64,000 nt of DNA from Nocardia nova NBRC 15556 (GCF_001613005.1 NZ_BDBN01000039.1:1-64000), one strand, 5' to 3'. Positions 1 through 11,764 are shown, counted from the first letter of the stretch. Made by a program: numbers and translations. The notes: generated by a model from the letters alone, not told the origin.

Positions 1-105
1 CGCCAGCGCCGCGAGGCCGGCCGCGCCCGCCAAGGCGCGCCGCGACGGGACCGTCGCGAAATCGGCACCGTCGTGGGCGATCCGGACGATCCGAGGTGCG
101 CACAT
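1..105 (-). CDS. possible 5' end of an exported protein (partial)
   Basis: An open frame of 35 codons starts at ATG 105 and runs off the left edge of the window. It begins MCAPRIVRIAHDG and then has a twin-arginine SRRALAGAAGLAALA stretch that looks like the start of a Tat or Sec signal peptide. Nothing of the mature protein is visible, so no function is offered. It lies downstream of the methyltransferase gene on the same strand. It could also be chance coding. Confidence 0.3.
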   Translation of the reverse strand, partial: MCAPRIVRIAHDGADFATVPSRRALAGAAGLAALA

Positions 106-142
106 GGTGCCCGGAAGCTTAGTGCCCCGCGACGTGTGACCG

Positions 143-964
143 CTACGACTTGCGGGCCAGGGCGCATGCGATCAGTTGTTCCCACAGCGTGGGTTCGCGC
201 TCGGCGGGGCCGATGCGCGAGACCGAGGCGTCGGTTTCGGCGGGCCGCCACCGGGCGCAGATCTCCAGCCCCGGCTCGAGCACCTCGAGATCGCCGAACA
301 GATCGAGGATCTCCTCGTCCGAACGCCAGCGGCCGCGCCCGAAGGTCGCCTGGAGCTTCTCCTCCGCGGCCTGCGTCTCCTCGTTGAAGCCGGAGCGGAA
401 ATGCGAGATATAGATCTGCGAGCCCACCGGGATCCGGTCGGTCCACCACTTCACCAAGTCGGCCGGGTTCTCGTCGTTGTTGAGGTGGTGCAGGATCGCG
501 CTGAAGATCACCGCCACCGGCTCGTCGAAATCGATCAGCCGCCGCAGGTCCGGATGGGAGTAGATGGCCTCCGGATCGCGCAGATCCGCGTGGATGACCG
601 TGGTGTTGTCGTCGGCGGACAGCAGGGCGCGACCATGGGCCAGCACGATCGGATCGTTGTCCACGTACACCACGCGCGCGGTGTCGAGGTGACGCTGGGC
701 GACCTGATGCACATTGTCGACGGTCGGCAACCCGCTGCCCATATCGATGAACTGGCGCACACCGGATTCGGCGATATCGGCGACCGCGCGAATCATGGCC
801 TGCCGATTGGCATAGGCGATGGCGACCGAACCAGGTAGATCGTTGATGAAGTAGTCACCGACCTTGCGGTCGACGGCGTAATTGTCGCGCCCGCCCAGCA
901 GATAGTCGTACACGCGGGCGATGCTCGGCTTCGATTGATCCACCTGTGCGGCGCTGTCGGTCAT
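143..964 (-). CDS. SAM-dependent methyltransferase, DUF574 family
   Basis: The 273-residue protein opens with PSIARVYDYLLGGRDNY, the hallmark start of the actinobacterial DUF574 (Methyltransf_19) family. This is followed by a Rossmann segment (FIDMGSGLPTVDNVH, then VYVDNDPIVLAHGRAL) that would bind S-adenosylmethionine. The substrate of the family is generally unknown and cannot be read here. The gene lies 110 bp downstream of nuoN on the same strand, so it may sit on the tail of that transcript. Length is normal for the family and the ATG start gives the full motif. Confidence 0.9.
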   Translation of the reverse strand: MTDSAAQVDQSKPSIARVYDYLLGGRDNYAVDRKVGDYFINDLPGSVAIAYANRQAMIRAVADIAESGVRQFIDMGSGLPTVDNVHQVAQRHLDTARVVYVDNDPIVLAHGRALLSADDNTTVIHADLRDPEAIYSHPDLRRLIDFDEPVAVIFSAILHHLNNDENPADLVKWWTDRIPVGSQIYISHFRSGFNEETQAAEEKLQATFGRGRWRSDEEILDLFGDLEVLEPGLEICARWRPAETDASVSRIGPAEREPTLWEQLIACALARKS

Positions 965-1074
965 GACACCAGTTTCTGTGCGCGGAGGTCGTCGTCGGAC
1001 TCGATCCTAGAGCCACCGTTGACGTTTCGGTGCGGCCTCGACGAGAACCGTTGTCCCCGACGAAGTCTCCGGCA

Positions 1075-2700
1075 TCATCCGCTGACGAACCCGACCGCGC
1101 GGTTCGCCAGGTCGAGCAGCGGTTGCGGCACGATACCCAGCGCCAGGGTGGCGGCGCCGGTGACGATGACGACCATCGTGGTCACCGGCGCGGTGACCAC
1201 GGCGGGCGGCGCCTCCGGGGGATCGGTGAAGAACATCTGCACGATGACGCGAATGTAGAAGAACACGGCGATCGCACTCGAGATCACACCGACGATCACC
1301 AGATACGCCGCATGTCCGGAGGCGGCCGCCGAGAACACCGCGAATTTCCCGACGAAGCCACTGGTCAGCGGAATGCCCGCGAACGACAGCAGAAACAACG
1401 CGAAAACCGTTGCCAGCCACGGCGAACGGCGACCGAGCCCGGCCCATGCCGACAATGCGGTGGCCTCGTCTCCCACGCGGTCGCGCACCAGCGTGACCAC
1501 CGCGAACGCGCCGACCGTGCTCACGCCGTAGACGGCCAGATAGAACAGCACCGACGAGACCCCGTCGGAATTGGCCGCCACCAGCGCGGTGAGGATGAAG
1601 CCGGCGTGCGCGATGGAGGAGTAGGCGAGCATGCGCTTCACATCGGTCTGAGTGACGGCGAGAATCGCGCCCAGCACCATCGTGGCCACCGCCACGGCGC
1701 CCAGGATCGGACGCCAGTCCGCACTCAGTCCCGGCACCGCGACCTGCAGGATGCGCAGTAGAGCTCCCACCGCCGCGATCTTGGTCGCCGCGGCCATGAA
1801 CGCGGTCACCGCGGTCGGCGCCCCCTGATACACATCGGGCACCCACGACTGGAACGGCACGGCGCCGATCTTGAACAGCAACCCCACCGCCAGCATCGCC
1901 ACACCCAGCACCGCAAGGGTTTTCGAGCCGGAATCGCGCGCCACGGCGTCGGCGATCCCGGAGAAGCGAATCGTGCCGGCGTAGCCGTACAGCAGCGCCA
2001 TCCCGTACAGGAAGAACGCCGAGGCGAACGCGCCCAGCAGGAAGTACTTCAGCGCCGCCTCCTGCGACAGCAGCCGCCGCCGCCGCGCCAGCCCGCACAG
2101 CAGATACAGCGGCAGCGACAGCACCTCGAGCGCGACGAACATCGACAGCAGATCGTTGGACGCGGGAAACAGCAGCATGCCACCGACCGCGAACAGGGTC
2201 AGCGGAAACACCTCGGTGGTGGTGATGCCCGCCCGCGCCGCCGCGATCTCGTCCGAACTGCCCGGCACCGCCGCGGCCTGCGGAGTGAAGGCGTCGACGA
2301 CGACCGCACCGGAAGCCGCCGCGGCCGCCCGGCTCCAGGTCCCGGGGCCCTCCCGGCTTTCGCGCGCCAGCCGCGGTTCGATACCGCGTTCGGCCATCAG
2401 CGCGACCGCGAGAATCGCCACCACCAGGATGGTGCCCTGCAGCATCAGCGTCACGTTGTCGACGGCGACCGCGCCGACGGCCACCGTGGCATGAGTCCCG
2501 GCGAGCGCGATCACGGCCACCAATGCCGCCACCAAACCGCCCAGCGCGAGCACCAGATGGACCGGATAGCGCCACGACCGGGGCAGGAACGCCTCGGCGA
2601 TCACCCCGGCGACGGCCACACCGAAGACGACGAGCATCGGTGCCAAAGCGTGATATTCGATCGAAGGAGCCGGAACCGTCGCGGCCAGAAGCTGATTCAC
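1075..2700 (-). CDS. nuoN: NADH-quinone oxidoreductase subunit N
   Basis: This 541-residue polytopic protein is one of the three antiporter-like proton-pumping subunits of complex I, in the cytoplasmic membrane. It carries the conserved proton-antiporter core with buried lysines (KIGAVPFQSWVPDVYQGAP, TDVKRMLAYSSIAHAGFIL). It is the last gene of the nuo operon, and its ATG overlaps the nuoM stop by four bases, which suggests translational coupling. An Ala/Glu/Gly/Arg-rich insertion near residues 90-140, of a kind common in actinobacterial NuoN, separates the first helices from the core. Confidence 0.97.
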   Translation of the reverse strand: MNQLLAATVPAPSIEYHALAPMLVVFGVAVAGVIAEAFLPRSWRYPVHLVLALGGLVAALVAVIALAGTHATVAVGAVAVDNVTLMLQGTILVVAILAVALMAERGIEPRLARESREGPGTWSRAAAAASGAVVVDAFTPQAAAVPGSSDEIAAARAGITTTEVFPLTLFAVGGMLLFPASNDLLSMFVALEVLSLPLYLLCGLARRRRLLSQEAALKYFLLGAFASAFFLYGMALLYGYAGTIRFSGIADAVARDSGSKTLAVLGVAMLAVGLLFKIGAVPFQSWVPDVYQGAPTAVTAFMAAATKIAAVGALLRILQVAVPGLSADWRPILGAVAVATMVLGAILAVTQTDVKRMLAYSSIAHAGFILTALVAANSDGVSSVLFYLAVYGVSTVGAFAVVTLVRDRVGDEATALSAWAGLGRRSPWLATVFALFLLSFAGIPLTSGFVGKFAVFSAAASGHAAYLVIVGVISSAIAVFFYIRVIVQMFFTDPPEAPPAVVTAPVTTMVVIVTGAATLALGIVPQPLLDLANRAVGFVSG

Positions 2701-4346
2701 CGGTGGTTACCTCCGCTCGGAGTGGTCGCGGCCGGTACGGTCGCGGCATCCGGCGCGACCGTAGGCGCCGGATCGTGTTTGCCGATGGTGGTGAGCGTGC
2801 CGGCCACCGCCGGATTGATCCGGTCGAGAACCGGTTTCGGATACGCGCCGAGGACCAGCAACGCCGCCAGCAGCGGCACCACGACCAGCAGTTCGCGCGG
2901 CAGCAGATCCTGCAATCGCTCATTGCCCTTGCGGACCGGTCCGGTCATCATGCGCTGGTACATCCACAGCACGTACAGCGCCGCCAGCACCAGTGCGCCG
3001 CTGGCGAACACGGCCGCCACCGGATAGCGGGTGAACGTGCCGGCCAGGACGAGGAATTCGCTCACGAACGGCGCGAGGCCGGGCAGTGAGAGCGTCGCCA
3101 GGCCCGCGATCAGGAAGGTGCCCGCCAGTACCGGCGCCACCTTCTGTACCCCGCCGAATTCCGCGATCACCCGAGTTCCGCGGCGCGACACCAGGAATCC
3201 CGCGATGAGGAACAGCGCCGCGGTCGAGATGCCGTGGTTGACCATGTACAGCGTCGCACCCGACCCGCCTTGATTGGTCATCGCGAAGATGCCGAGGATG
3301 ATGAAGCCGAAATGCGAGATCGAGGTGTAGGCGATCAGGCGCATCACATCGGTCTGCCCGATGGCCAGCAGCGCGCCGTAGAGGATGCCGATCACCGCCA
3401 GCACGCTGATCATCGGCGCGTAGGTGGTCGAGGCGGCCGGGAACAGCAGCAGGCAGTAGCGCAGCATGCCGAAGGTGCCGACCTTGTCGACCACCGCCAT
3501 CATCAGTACCGCGCTCGCCGGTGTGGCCGACACCGCCGCGCCGGGCAGCCAGGTGTGCAGCGGCCACAGCGGCGCCTTCACCGCGAAGGCGAACATGAAG
3601 CCGAGGAACAGCGCGTTGAGCACGGCCGGACCGGCGCCGAGCTGCCCGGAATTCGCCGCCGCCGTGACCGCCCGGAAATCGAAGGTGCCACCCGCACCGC
3701 CGAGATGTGCCCGTGCGGTGAGTACGTAGAGCCCGATCACGGCGGCCAGCATGATCAGGCCGCCGAACAGGTTGTACAGCAGGAATTTCACCGCCGCGCG
3801 CGAACGCTGCTGCCGCAGTGCCAGTTCCGCGGCCGCCGATTCACCGCCGCTGGTGCGGGGCCCGAATCCGCCGATGAGGAAATACATCGGGATCAGCATG
3901 ACCTCGAAGAACACGTAGAACAGCAGGATGTCGAGCGAGACGAACGAGATCAGCACCATCGACTCGACGATCAGGGTGAGCGCGACGTAGATGTGCGCGA
4001 CCCGCCGCCCGCCGCCCGCTTCGCGGTCGTCCTTCCATCCGGCGAGGATCAGCAGCGGCACCAGTGCGGCGGTCAACAGCAGCAGCACCAGCGCGATGCC
4101 GTCGACGCCGAGGGTGTAGCCGGCGCCGAAAGCCGGTATCCAGCGGTGTGATTCGACGAGTTGGTATTGCGGGCCGCCGGGATCGAACCGCACCGCGACC
4201 ACGATCGCGACGGCCAAGGTGGCCAGCGACAACACGAGTCCGGTCACCCGGGCCACCGTGCGCCGGCCGGCCGGAACGGCCAGCACGACGACGGCGCCGG
4301 CCAGAGGCAGCACCCACAGTGTGGTCAGCCAGGGATACTCCGTCAC
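2697..4346 (-). CDS. nuoM: NADH-quinone oxidoreductase subunit M
   Basis: The 549-residue membrane subunit of complex I belongs to the Mrp-antiporter-like family. The start chosen is GTG 4346 ([10 protein letters not shown]), which overlaps the nuoL stop by four bases; the frame stays open far upstream, but that part reads as out-of-frame nuoL. Conserved segments include [17 protein letters not shown] near the first third and [17 protein letters not shown] and [17 protein letters not shown] in the centre, which hold the pumping lysine and histidine residues. Between nuoL and nuoN in the operon. Confidence 0.97.
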   Translation of the reverse strand: MTEYPWLTTLWVLPLAGAVVVLAVPAGRRTVARVTGLVLSLATLAVAIVVAVRFDPGGPQYQLVESHRWIPAFGAGYTLGVDGIALVLLLLTAALVPLLILAGWKDDREAGGGRRVAHIYVALTLIVESMVLISFVSLDILLFYVFFEVMLIPMYFLIGGFGPRTSGGESAAAELALRQQRSRAAVKFLLYNLFGGLIMLAAVIGLYVLTARAHLGGAGGTFDFRAVTAAANSGQLGAGPAVLNALFLGFMFAFAVKAPLWPLHTWLPGAAVSATPASAVLMMAVVDKVGTFGMLRYCLLLFPAASTTYAPMISVLAVIGILYGALLAIGQTDVMRLIAYTSISHFGFIILGIFAMTNQGGSGATLYMVNHGISTAALFLIAGFLVSRRGTRVIAEFGGVQKVAPVLAGTFLIAGLATLSLPGLAPFVSEFLVLAGTFTRYPVAAVFASGALVLAALYVLWMYQRMMTGPVRKGNERLQDLLPRELLVVVPLLAALLVLGAYPKPVLDRINPAVAGTLTTIGKHDPAPTVAPDAATVPAATTPSGGNHR

Positions 4347-6247
4347 AGCAACCTCACCGCCAGCAGGGCCGCGACCACCAGGGCCGCGCCGGTGAACATG
4401 GACAGGGCGTACGAGCGCACGAAACCCGTTTGCACGCGCCGGATTCGCGCCGACAGGCCGCCGATCACCGCGGCCGTGGTGTTGACGATGCCGTCGATAC
4501 CGCGGTTGTCGAGGAAGACCAGCGAGCGGGTCAGGTGGGTGCCCGGACGCATGAACGCGGCTTCGTTGAACGCGTCGCCGTACAGATCGCGGCGAGCCGC
4601 GACGGTCAATGGTGTGACCTCCTGCGGGGCGGTGCGCGGCACCGGCCGTCGCGCGTACTGGCGGTAGGCGACCGCGACACCGATCGCGACCACGACCAGC
4701 GCGGCCACGGTGACCGCCCACGCCGGCACGACACTTTCGGCGTGTTCGGTGCCGACCACCGGTGCCAGCCAGTTCTGCAGCGACGATCCGAAGACGAACA
4801 CTCCGCCGGAGAACACCGAGCCGATCGCCAGCACGATCATCGGGCCGGTCATCACCGCGGGGGCTTCGTGCGGATGCGGCTGCGGCTCGGAATCGTCCGC
4901 AGTCCAACGCTTTTCGCCGAAGAACGTCAACAACATCACGCGCGTCATATAGAAGGCGGTGATCCCGGCGCCGAGCAGCGCGGCGGCGCCGAGGGTGATG
5001 CCGTTCGCGCCGCCGTAGCCGAACGCGGCCTCGATGATCCGATCCTTGGAGAAGAACCCCGCGAACGGCGGCACCCCGATGATCGCCAGATAGCCGAGCC
5101 CGAAGGTGACGAACGTGATGGGCAGGTACTTTCGCAGCCCGCCGTAACGGCGCATATCCGTCTCGTCGTTCATCGCGTGCATGACCGATCCGGCGCCGAG
5201 GAACAATCCGGCCTTGAAGAAGCCGTGGGTGAGCAGATGCATGATCGCCACGGCATATCCGGCGGGGCCCAGTCCGGCGGCCAGCACCATATAGCCGATC
5301 TGACTCATCGTGGACGCCGCCAGCGCCTTCTTGATGTCGTCCTTCGCACAGCCGATCACGGCGCCGAACAGCAGCGTCACCGCGCCCACCACCAGCACGC
5401 CCGCGCGCGCCGCCGGGGCCGCGTCGAAGATCGCGTTCGACCGCGCGATCAGATACACACCCGCGGTCACCATGGTGGCGGCGTGGATGAGGGCCGACAC
5501 CGGAGTCGGGCCTTCCATCGCGTCGCCGAGCCAGGACTGCAGCGGCACCTGCGCGGATTTACCGCACGCGCCGAGCAGCAACAGCAGGCCCAGAGCGGTC
5601 AGGGTGCCTTCGCTCGCCTGCGGGACACCGGCGAACACGTGCCCGAAATCCACCGAACCGAAGGTGGCGAACATCAGGAACAGCGCGATCGCCAGCCCCA
5701 TGTCGCCGACACGGTTGACCACGAAGGCCTTCTTCGCCGCCGCGGCCGCGGACGGCTTCTCGTGCCAGAACCCGATCAGTAGATACGAGGCCAGGCCCAC
5801 GCCCTCCCAGCCGAGATAGAGCACCAGATAGTTGTCGGCCATGACGAGGATCAGCATCGCGGCCAGGAACAGATTGAGGTAGGCGAAGAACCGCCGCCGC
5901 GCCGGATCGTGGCTCATATAGCCGACCGAGTAGATGTGGATCAGCGAGCCGACGCCGGTGATCAGCAGGACGAAACACATCGTCAGCTGATCGAGTTGCA
6001 GCGAGAACTCCGCCTGCAGTCCGGCCACCGGTATCCAGCTGAAGAAGTTGTGTGACACCGCTCGATCGGCGCCGGCGCGGCCGAGCATCTCGGCGAACGC
6101 CCACACCGCCACGCCGAACGAGGCGACCGCGGTCGCGCAGCCCAGCCAATGCCCCCAGCGGTCGCTCAGGTGTCCTGCCAGCAGCAGGATCAGCGCGCCG
6201 GCGGCGGGGAGGGCCGGCAGCAGCCAGAGCAGATTCCCGGTACCCAC
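4343..6247 (-). CDS. nuoL: NADH-quinone oxidoreductase subunit L
   Basis: This 634-residue protein is the distal proton-pumping subunit of complex I, with the long lateral helix of the family at its C terminus. Recognisable motifs are the N-terminal [57 protein letters not shown] and [14 protein letters not shown] (each read as short adjoining pieces). The GTG start lies one base after the nuoK stop, so it is translated from the same message. Confidence 0.97.
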   Translation of the reverse strand: MGTGNLLWLLPALPAAGALILLLAGHLSDRWGHWLGCATAVASFGVAVWAFAEMLGRAGADRAVSHNFFSWIPVAGLQAEFSLQLDQLTMCFVLLITGVGSLIHIYSVGYMSHDPARRRFFAYLNLFLAAMLILVMADNYLVLYLGWEGVGLASYLLIGFWHEKPSAAAAAKKAFVVNRVGDMGLAIALFLMFATFGSVDFGHVFAGVPQASEGTLTALGLLLLLGACGKSAQVPLQSWLGDAMEGPTPVSALIHAATMVTAGVYLIARSNAIFDAAPAARAGVLVVGAVTLLFGAVIGCAKDDIKKALAASTMSQIGYMVLAAGLGPAGYAVAIMHLLTHGFFKAGLFLGAGSVMHAMNDETDMRRYGGLRKYLPITFVTFGLGYLAIIGVPPFAGFFSKDRIIEAAFGYGGANGITLGAAALLGAGITAFYMTRVMLLTFFGEKRWTADDSEPQPHPHEAPAVMTGPMIVLAIGSVFSGGVFVFGSSLQNWLAPVVGTEHAESVVPAWAVTVAALVVVAIGVAVAYRQYARRPVPRTAPQEVTPLTVAARRDLYGDAFNEAAFMRPGTHLTRSLVFLDNRGIDGIVNTTAAVIGGLSARIRRVQTGFVRSYALSMFTGAALVVAALLAVRLL

Positions 6248-6248
6248 G

Positions 6249-6548
6249 TCAGTACTTCAACAGGTTGGCGTCGTCGACCGAGGTCGAGCGGCGGGTGCGG
6301 AAGATGGTCATGATGATCGCCAGGCCCACGACGACTTCGGCCGCGGCGACGACCATCGTGAAGAACGCGAACACCTGCCCATCGAGGTTGTGGTGCTGCC
6401 GGGCGAAGGTGACGAAGGCGAGATTGACCGCGTTGAGCATCAATTCGATGCACATGAACACCACGATCGCGTTGCGCCGCACCAGCACCCCGGCCGCGCC
6501 GATGGTGAACAGCAGGGCGGACAGATACAGGTAGTTGTCCGGATTCAC
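6249..6548 (-). CDS. nuoK: NADH-quinone oxidoreductase subunit K
   Basis: The 99-residue protein has three transmembrane helices and the two membrane glutamates typical of NuoK ([26 protein letters not shown]), which lie on the proton-translocation path next to NuoJ and NuoN. The start is GTG ([10 protein letters not shown]), overlapping the nuoJ stop by four bases. Length matches the family exactly. Confidence 0.97.
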   Translation of the reverse strand: MNPDNYLYLSALLFTIGAAGVLVRRNAIVVFMCIELMLNAVNLAFVTFARQHHNLDGQVFAFFTMVVAAAEVVVGLAIIMTIFRTRRSTSVDDANLLKY

Positions 6549-7444
6549 CGCGGAGCCTTCCTCTCGTTGTCGCCGGTCGCATGGGCGCCGTTGCTGTCGC
6601 TGCGTCCGTTCTCGCCACCGCCGTTCGATTCACTGCCGTTCGATCCGGTGCCGTTGCCGCCGTTGCCTTCTCCCATACCGATCACCGCGTCCTCGGTGTG
6701 GGCGCGGCGGCGGCGATGGCGCAGGATGGTGCTCACCGACAGTTCGGCGAACGAGCCGTCGGGCAGCCGGGCCGGCACGTCGACGGCGTTGTGGCGGGCA
6801 TAGACACCGGGGGTGGGCAGGGGCGTGATGCGGTGGCCTTCGCGCAGGCGCCGCTGCGATTGTTCGCGCTGCCCGGTGCGCGGACCGAACCGTTCCCGAT
6901 GCGCGAGGATCATCGCGCCGATGGTGGCGGTGATCAGCAGCGCGCCGGTGAGTTCGAAGGCCCACACGTAACGCACGAAGATCAACTCGGCCAGCGCGCC
7001 GATCGGGTCGGCGCCGAATCCGGGACCGGTGGCCGCGACCGAATCGTCGCGCACGCCCCGGGCGATCGCCCCGATCAGCAGCAGCCCGAATCCGACACCC
7101 ACCACGACGACGGCGATGCGGTGCCCGCGCAACGTCTCCCGCAGCGATTCGGCCGAATCGACGCCGACGAGCATCAGGACGAACAGGAACAACATCATGA
7201 CCGCGCCCGTGTACACCACGATCTGCACGACGCCCAGGAACAAAGCGTCCTGGGCGATGTAGAACACCGACAGGGTGATCATGGTGGCCGCCAGGCACAG
7301 CGCGGAGTGCACGGCCTTGCGGGCACACACCATGCCGAGACCACCCGCCACCGCGACCACGGCCAGGACCCAGAACAGCACCGCCTCCCCGGGCGAGGTA
7401 CGGGTGGCAGCTTCGGCGGCAAGCACATTCGCGGCCGGGGTCAT
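6545..7444 (-). CDS. nuoJ: NADH-quinone oxidoreductase subunit J with long Gly/Asn/Ser-rich tail
   Basis: The N-terminal 165 residues form the five-helix NuoJ core ([41 protein letters not shown]). A cytosolic extension follows, ending in a low-complexity Gly/Asn/Ser/Glu tract over roughly the last 45 of 299 residues. The start ATG 7444 overlaps the stop of the nuoHI frame by four bases; the reading frame is open upstream but that part is out-of-frame nuoI. The tail is unusual for NuoJ and probably disordered. Confidence 0.93.
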   Translation of the reverse strand: MTPAANVLAAEAATRTSPGEAVLFWVLAVVAVAGGLGMVCARKAVHSALCLAATMITLSVFYIAQDALFLGVVQIVVYTGAVMMLFLFVLMLVGVDSAESLRETLRGHRIAVVVVGVGFGLLLIGAIARGVRDDSVAATGPGFGADPIGALAELIFVRYVWAFELTGALLITATIGAMILAHRERFGPRTGQREQSQRRLREGHRITPLPTPGVYARHNAVDVPARLPDGSFAELSVSTILRHRRRRAHTEDAVIGMGEGNGGNGTGSNGSESNGGGENGRSDSNGAHATGDNERKAPR

Positions 7445-9303
7445 TGCGCACCTCCTTGGGCACCGGTGGCGGCCGGTTCGAGACCGGTGTCCGCGGCGGT
7501 GGTGCCGGTGGGACGGAGCCCGGTATCGCGGTCGGTGCCGGGGGCGGCGGGGACGGCGCCCAGGTAGTAGTCCTCCTCGGTGGCGCCCGGATAGGCGGCG
7601 TGCGGCGGGGCGATCATCCCGTCGCCCAGCGGGGCGAGCAGCCGGTCCTTCTCGTAGATCAGATCGGCGCGATTGTCGTCGGCCATCTCGTATTCGTTGG
7701 TCATCGTCAATGCCCGCGTGGGGCACGCCTCGATGCACAGTCCGCAGCCGATGCAGCGCAGATAGTTGATCTGGTAGACGCGGCCGTAGCGCTCGCCGGG
7801 GGAGTAGCGCTCGCTGTCGGTGTTGTCGGCGCCCTCGACGTAGATCGCGTCCGCCGGGCAGGCCCACGCGCACAGTTCGCAGCCGATGCACTTCTCCAGG
7901 CCGTCGGGATGGCGGTTGAGCTGGTGGCGGCCGTGGTAGCGCGGCGCGGTCGGCACCTTCTCCTCGGGGTAGAACTCGGTGTTCTTCTTCTTGAACATCG
8001 TGACGAAGGTGACCCAGAATCCGCCGATGGGTTCCAGCAGACCGGCTTTGGTGGCAGACGGCGCGGTCTCGGGCATCGGCGGCACCGGGAAGTCCGAGAA
8101 CTGTTGCGTCCCAGTGGTTTCCGGTGCGATATTGTCACCGGCACGCCCGGCGCGCAGCATTGTCGCCAGCAGGCCCACCGAGATGATCACGCCGGCGATC
8201 ACGAGGCCCGTGGTCTGCACGTCGTGGCCGTTGTCCTGCACCACCTTCAGCGTCGCCACGATCATCACCCACAGCAGCGACACCGGAATGAGCAACTTCC
8301 AGCCGAGATTCATGAACTGGTCGTAGCGCAACCGCGGCAGCGTCCCGCGCAACCAGATGAAGACGAACAGGAACGTCCAGACCTTCAGCGTGAACCACAG
8401 CAGCGGCCACCAGCCCGAATTCGCGCCGTCCCACAGGTTCAGCGGGAAGGGTGCGTGCCAGCCGCCGAAGAACAGTGTGGTGGCCAGCGCCGAGACGGTG
8501 CCCATGTTGATGTATTCGGCCATCATGAACATCGCGAATTTCAGCGACGAGTATTCGGTGTGGAAACCGCCGACGAGTTCACCCTCGGCTTCGGGGAGAT
8601 CGAAGGGGGCGCGGTTGGTTTCGCCGACCATCGCCACCGCGTAGATGACGAACGACGGCAGCAGCAGCCAAATGTTCCAGGTGCCCCACTGCCGATCCAC
8701 GATGCCGGAGGTGGACATGGTCCCGGCCAGCAGGAACACCGCCGCGAAACAGGCCGCCATCGCGATCTCGTAGGAAATCACCTGCGCGGTCGACCGCAGA
8801 CCACCGAGCAGCGGATACGTCGATCCCGACGACCATCCCGCCAGCACGATGCCGTAGACCCCGATCGAGGTCATCGCGAGGATATAGAGCACCCCCACCG
8901 GCATATCGGTCAACTGCAGCGGTGTGCGGGTGCCGAAGATCGACACCTCCGGTCCGAGCGGTATCACCGCGAACGCCATCACCGCCGGAATCAACGCGAC
9001 GATCGGCGCCAGAATGTAGATGGGCTTGTCGACCATCGCCGGGACGATGTCCTCTTTGAGGAGCATCTTCACCCCGTCGGCGATGGATTGCAGCGAACCG
9101 CGCGGCCCGACCCGATTGGGTCCGACCCGCATCTGCATCCAGGCCACCACCTTGCGCTCGATCACCACCGCGAGCAGCGGGATGAGCAGCAGGAAGATGA
9201 AGATACCGATGGATTTGACCACGACCAGCCACCACGGGTCGTGGCCGAACGCGGACAGATCGGCCGGGGCCGAGACCAGCACAGCCGGTGACATCTCACT
9301 CAT
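7441..9303 (-). CDS. nuoHI: fused NADH-quinone oxidoreductase subunits H and I
   Basis: A single uninterrupted frame of 620 codons encodes two complex I subunits. Residues 1 to about 405 are NuoH, the membrane subunit that forms the quinone channel ([20 protein letters not shown]-type segment, then [17 protein letters not shown]). From about residue 410 the protein is NuoI, the ferredoxin-like subunit with two [4Fe-4S] motifs ([12 protein letters not shown] and [12 protein letters not shown]). These are normally separate genes. An in-frame ATG at 8076 sits where NuoI would start but has no purine-rich site before it, whereas ATG 9303 has GGAGGA seven bases upstream. NuoH would then lack its own stop codon. 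The start overlaps the nuoG end by eight bases. Confidence 0.93.
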   Translation of the reverse strand: MSEMSPAVLVSAPADLSAFGHDPWWLVVVKSIGIFIFLLLIPLLAVVIERKVVAWMQMRVGPNRVGPRGSLQSIADGVKMLLKEDIVPAMVDKPIYILAPIVALIPAVMAFAVIPLGPEVSIFGTRTPLQLTDMPVGVLYILAMTSIGVYGIVLAGWSSGSTYPLLGGLRSTAQVISYEIAMAACFAAVFLLAGTMSTSGIVDRQWGTWNIWLLLPSFVIYAVAMVGETNRAPFDLPEAEGELVGGFHTEYSSLKFAMFMMAEYINMGTVSALATTLFFGGWHAPFPLNLWDGANSGWWPLLWFTLKVWTFLFVFIWLRGTLPRLRYDQFMNLGWKLLIPVSLLWVMIVATLKVVQDNGHDVQTTGLVIAGVIISVGLLATMLRAGRAGDNIAPETTGTQQFSDFPVPPMPETAPSATKAGLLEPIGGFWVTFVTMFKKKNTEFYPEEKVPTAPRYHGRHQLNRHPDGLEKCIGCELCAWACPADAIYVEGADNTDSERYSPGERYGRVYQINYLRCIGCGLCIEACPTRALTMTNEYEMADDNRADLIYEKDRLLAPLGDGMIAPPHAAYPGATEEDYYLGAVPAAPGTDRDTGLRPTGTTAADTGLEPAATGAQGGAQ

Positions 9304-11764
9304 GGGGGTCCTCCCGTTGGATGCGCACGCGGTGACCGAGGGCGGTGGTGAGCCGGTCGTTGACCGTCGACTCCGCCGAATTCCACGGCAGCCAGGCGAC
9401 GCGATCGGGCATCTCGGTGATCTCGAGCGGCAGCACGATGCGACCGTGCCCGGTGCTGATCCGCACCGAATCGCCGGTGGCCGAGCCGATTTCGGCGGCG
9501 GTGGCCGGCGACAGCCGCAGCACCGCGGGCCGTGCCGTGCCGGCGAGATTCGGTTCACCGTCCTGCATGCGGCCGTTGTCGAGCAGCATGCGCCAGCCGG
9601 CGAGGATGGCGGTGCCGGTTTCGGTATCCGGTAGTGCGGCCGACGGATGCGCCGGGGGCTGCGGCCGCGGCCCGTCCCAGACACCCAGGGCGTCCAATTC
9701 CGCGCGGGCGGCCTCCACCGTCGGCAAGCCCAGTCGCACACCCATCTCGTCGGCCAGCGAATGCAGCACGCGATGATCGGCCAGCGGAGCAGCCTGCCGC
9801 CGCACCGTCGCATCACCGAGAGCGGCGCCGAACGGCCGCGGCCGGCCCTCCCAAGTCAGGTATGTTCCCGCCTTCTCCATGGCCGAGGCGACGGGGAACA
9901 CCACATCGGCCCGCTCGGTGACCTCGCTGTGCCGCAATTCCAGGCTGACCACGAAGGCGGCGGCCTCGAGGGCGGCCCGGGCGGCGCGGGGATCGGGCAG
10001 ATCGGCGATCTCCACACCGCCGATCAGCAGCGCGCCGGGGTGACGGCCGGCGTCGAGGATCGCGGAGGTATCGCGTCCGGGTGCGGCCGGCAGTTCGTCG
10101 ACCTGCCAGAGTCGCTGAACCTGCCGGCGCGCACGCGCATTGGCGATGGGGCGGCCGCCCGGCAGCAGACCGGGCAGCGCGCCCGCTTCGAGCGCGCCGC
10201 GTTCTCCGGCGCGGCGCGGCACCCATGCGACCGTGGCGCCGGTGGTCTCGGCCAGCGCCGCCACCGCCGACAGCGCGCCGGGCAGCGTCGCCAGTCGTTC
10301 GCCGGCCAGGATCACCGCGCCGCGGCGGCGCAGCGCGCGGGCGAGTTCGTCGAGTCCCGGCGGATCGGGCGGGCATTCGTATCCGGCGCCCGCCACCGCC
10401 AGGGCCTGCAACAGCCGCGCCTCGTCCCCGGGCACGGTTGGGATCAACCGGCCCGATAGCCGTCGCAGCCCCCGGCTCGCGTAGGCGGCCAGCGAATAGA
10501 TCGCGGTCGCCGAGGTGCGGGCGGCCTTGCGCAGCCGCAGATGCAGGATCGGGCATTCCTCTTCGGGTTCGAGTCCGGCGAGCAGGACGACCGGCGCCGA
10601 ATCCAGCGCCCCGTAGTCCACCCGCACCCCTTGTCCGGCGATCGCCGCGGCCAGGAATTCGGCTTCCTCGGCGGAATGGGCGCGAGCACGGAAATCGATG
10701 TCGTTGGTGCCCAGTGCGATACGCGCGAATTTGGCGTACGCGTAGGCGTCCTCGACGGTGGCCCGGCCGCCCACCAGCACTCCGGCGTTCCCGCGGGCGG
10801 CGGCCAGTCCCGCACCCGCTCGCGCGAGCGCCTCCGACCACGAGGCCGGAACGAGGACGCCGCTGTCGTCGCGGATCAGGGGAGTGGTGATCCGGTCGGG
10901 TTCGGTCGCGTAGGTGAAGGCCCACCGGCCCTTGTCGCAATTCCATTCCTCGTTGACCTGCGGATCATCACCGGCCAAGCGGCGCAACACTTTTCCGCGG
11001 CGGTGGTCGGTGCGCTGGGCGCAACCGGCGGCGCAGTGCTCACACACCGCCGGACTCGAGACCAGGTCGAAGGGGCGGGCGCGGAAGCGGTAGGTGGTGC
11101 CGGTGAGGGCGCCGACCGGGCAGATCTGGACGGTGTTGCCGGAGAAGTAGGAGTCCATCGGCTCGCCGTCGGCGATCCCGACCTGCTGCAGTGCGCCACG
11201 GTCCATCAACTCGATGAACGGATCACCGGCGATCTGCTGTGAGAACCGGGTGCAGCGGGCGCACAGCACGCACCGCTCCCGATCCAGCAGCACCGCGGGT
11301 GAGAGCGGAATCGGTTTGGGGTAGGTGCGTTTCACCCCTTCGAAGCGTGATTCGGGCCGGCCGCTGGACATCGCCTGGTTCTGCAGCGGGCATTCCCCGC
11401 CCTTGTCGCAGACCGGGCAATCCAGCGGATGGTTGATCAGCAGCAGCTCCATCACCCCGGCCTGCGCCTTCTGCGCGGCCGGCGAACTGATCTGGGTGTG
11501 GGCGATCATCCCGTCGGTGACGGCCATCGTGCAGGAGGCGACGGGCTTGCGCTGCCCCTCCACCTCGACCAGGCACTGCCGGCACGCCCCGACCGGATCG
11601 AGCAGCGGATGATCGCAGAAGCGGGGGATCTGGATTCCGACGAGTTCGGCCGCCCGGATGAGCAACGTTCCGACGGGCACCGCGATCGTCGTGCCGTCGA
11701 TGGTGACGGTGACCATGTCCTGAGGGATGACGCCACTGCTGTCGTGGCTCACTGTCGCGGTCAT
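9296..11764 (-). CDS. nuoG: NADH-quinone oxidoreductase subunit G
   Basis: The 822-residue peripheral-arm subunit carries the N-terminal [2Fe-2S] ferredoxin fold ([15 protein letters not shown]), the N3/N4-type cluster ligands ([17 protein letters not shown] and [11 protein letters not shown]), and an additional CEHCAAGC motif at the start of the molybdopterin-oxidoreductase-like domain, followed by the large catalytically inactive domain. ATG 11764 was chosen because it gives the ferredoxin domain directly and overlaps the nuoF stop by four bases. The long open frame upstream belongs to nuoF in another phase. Confidence 0.96.
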   Translation of the reverse strand: MTATVSHDSSGVIPQDMVTVTIDGTTIAVPVGTLLIRAAELVGIQIPRFCDHPLLDPVGACRQCLVEVEGQRKPVASCTMAVTDGMIAHTQISSPAAQKAQAGVMELLLINHPLDCPVCDKGGECPLQNQAMSSGRPESRFEGVKRTYPKPIPLSPAVLLDRERCVLCARCTRFSQQIAGDPFIELMDRGALQQVGIADGEPMDSYFSGNTVQICPVGALTGTTYRFRARPFDLVSSPAVCEHCAAGCAQRTDHRRGKVLRRLAGDDPQVNEEWNCDKGRWAFTYATEPDRITTPLIRDDSGVLVPASWSEALARAGAGLAAARGNAGVLVGGRATVEDAYAYAKFARIALGTNDIDFRARAHSAEEAEFLAAAIAGQGVRVDYGALDSAPVVLLAGLEPEEECPILHLRLRKAARTSATAIYSLAAYASRGLRRLSGRLIPTVPGDEARLLQALAVAGAGYECPPDPPGLDELARALRRRGAVILAGERLATLPGALSAVAALAETTGATVAWVPRRAGERGALEAGALPGLLPGGRPIANARARRQVQRLWQVDELPAAPGRDTSAILDAGRHPGALLIGGVEIADLPDPRAARAALEAAAFVVSLELRHSEVTERADVVFPVASAMEKAGTYLTWEGRPRPFGAALGDATVRRQAAPLADHRVLHSLADEMGVRLGLPTVEAARAELDALGVWDGPRPQPPAHPSAALPDTETGTAILAGWRMLLDNGRMQDGEPNLAGTARPAVLRLSPATAAEIGSATGDSVRISTGHGRIVLPLEITEMPDRVAWLPWNSAESTVNDRLTTALGHRVRIQREDPHE

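Noticed and set aside
1007-2923. Very long Arg/Gly-rich open frame on the minus strand overlapping nuoN and nuoM
   Set aside because: It is a phase-shifted reading of the nuoN/nuoM genes; composition is Arg/Gly/Ala-rich without motifs and the true genes explain the DNA.
4064-5782. 572-codon plus-strand open frame antisense to nuoM and nuoL
   Set aside because: High GC keeps antisense frames open; it is Arg/His/Gly-rich with no domain and no ribosome site.
7441-8076. Separate nuoI gene starting at ATG 8076
   Set aside because: There is no stop codon before it in the NuoH frame and no Shine-Dalgarno sequence, so a fusion is the simpler reading.
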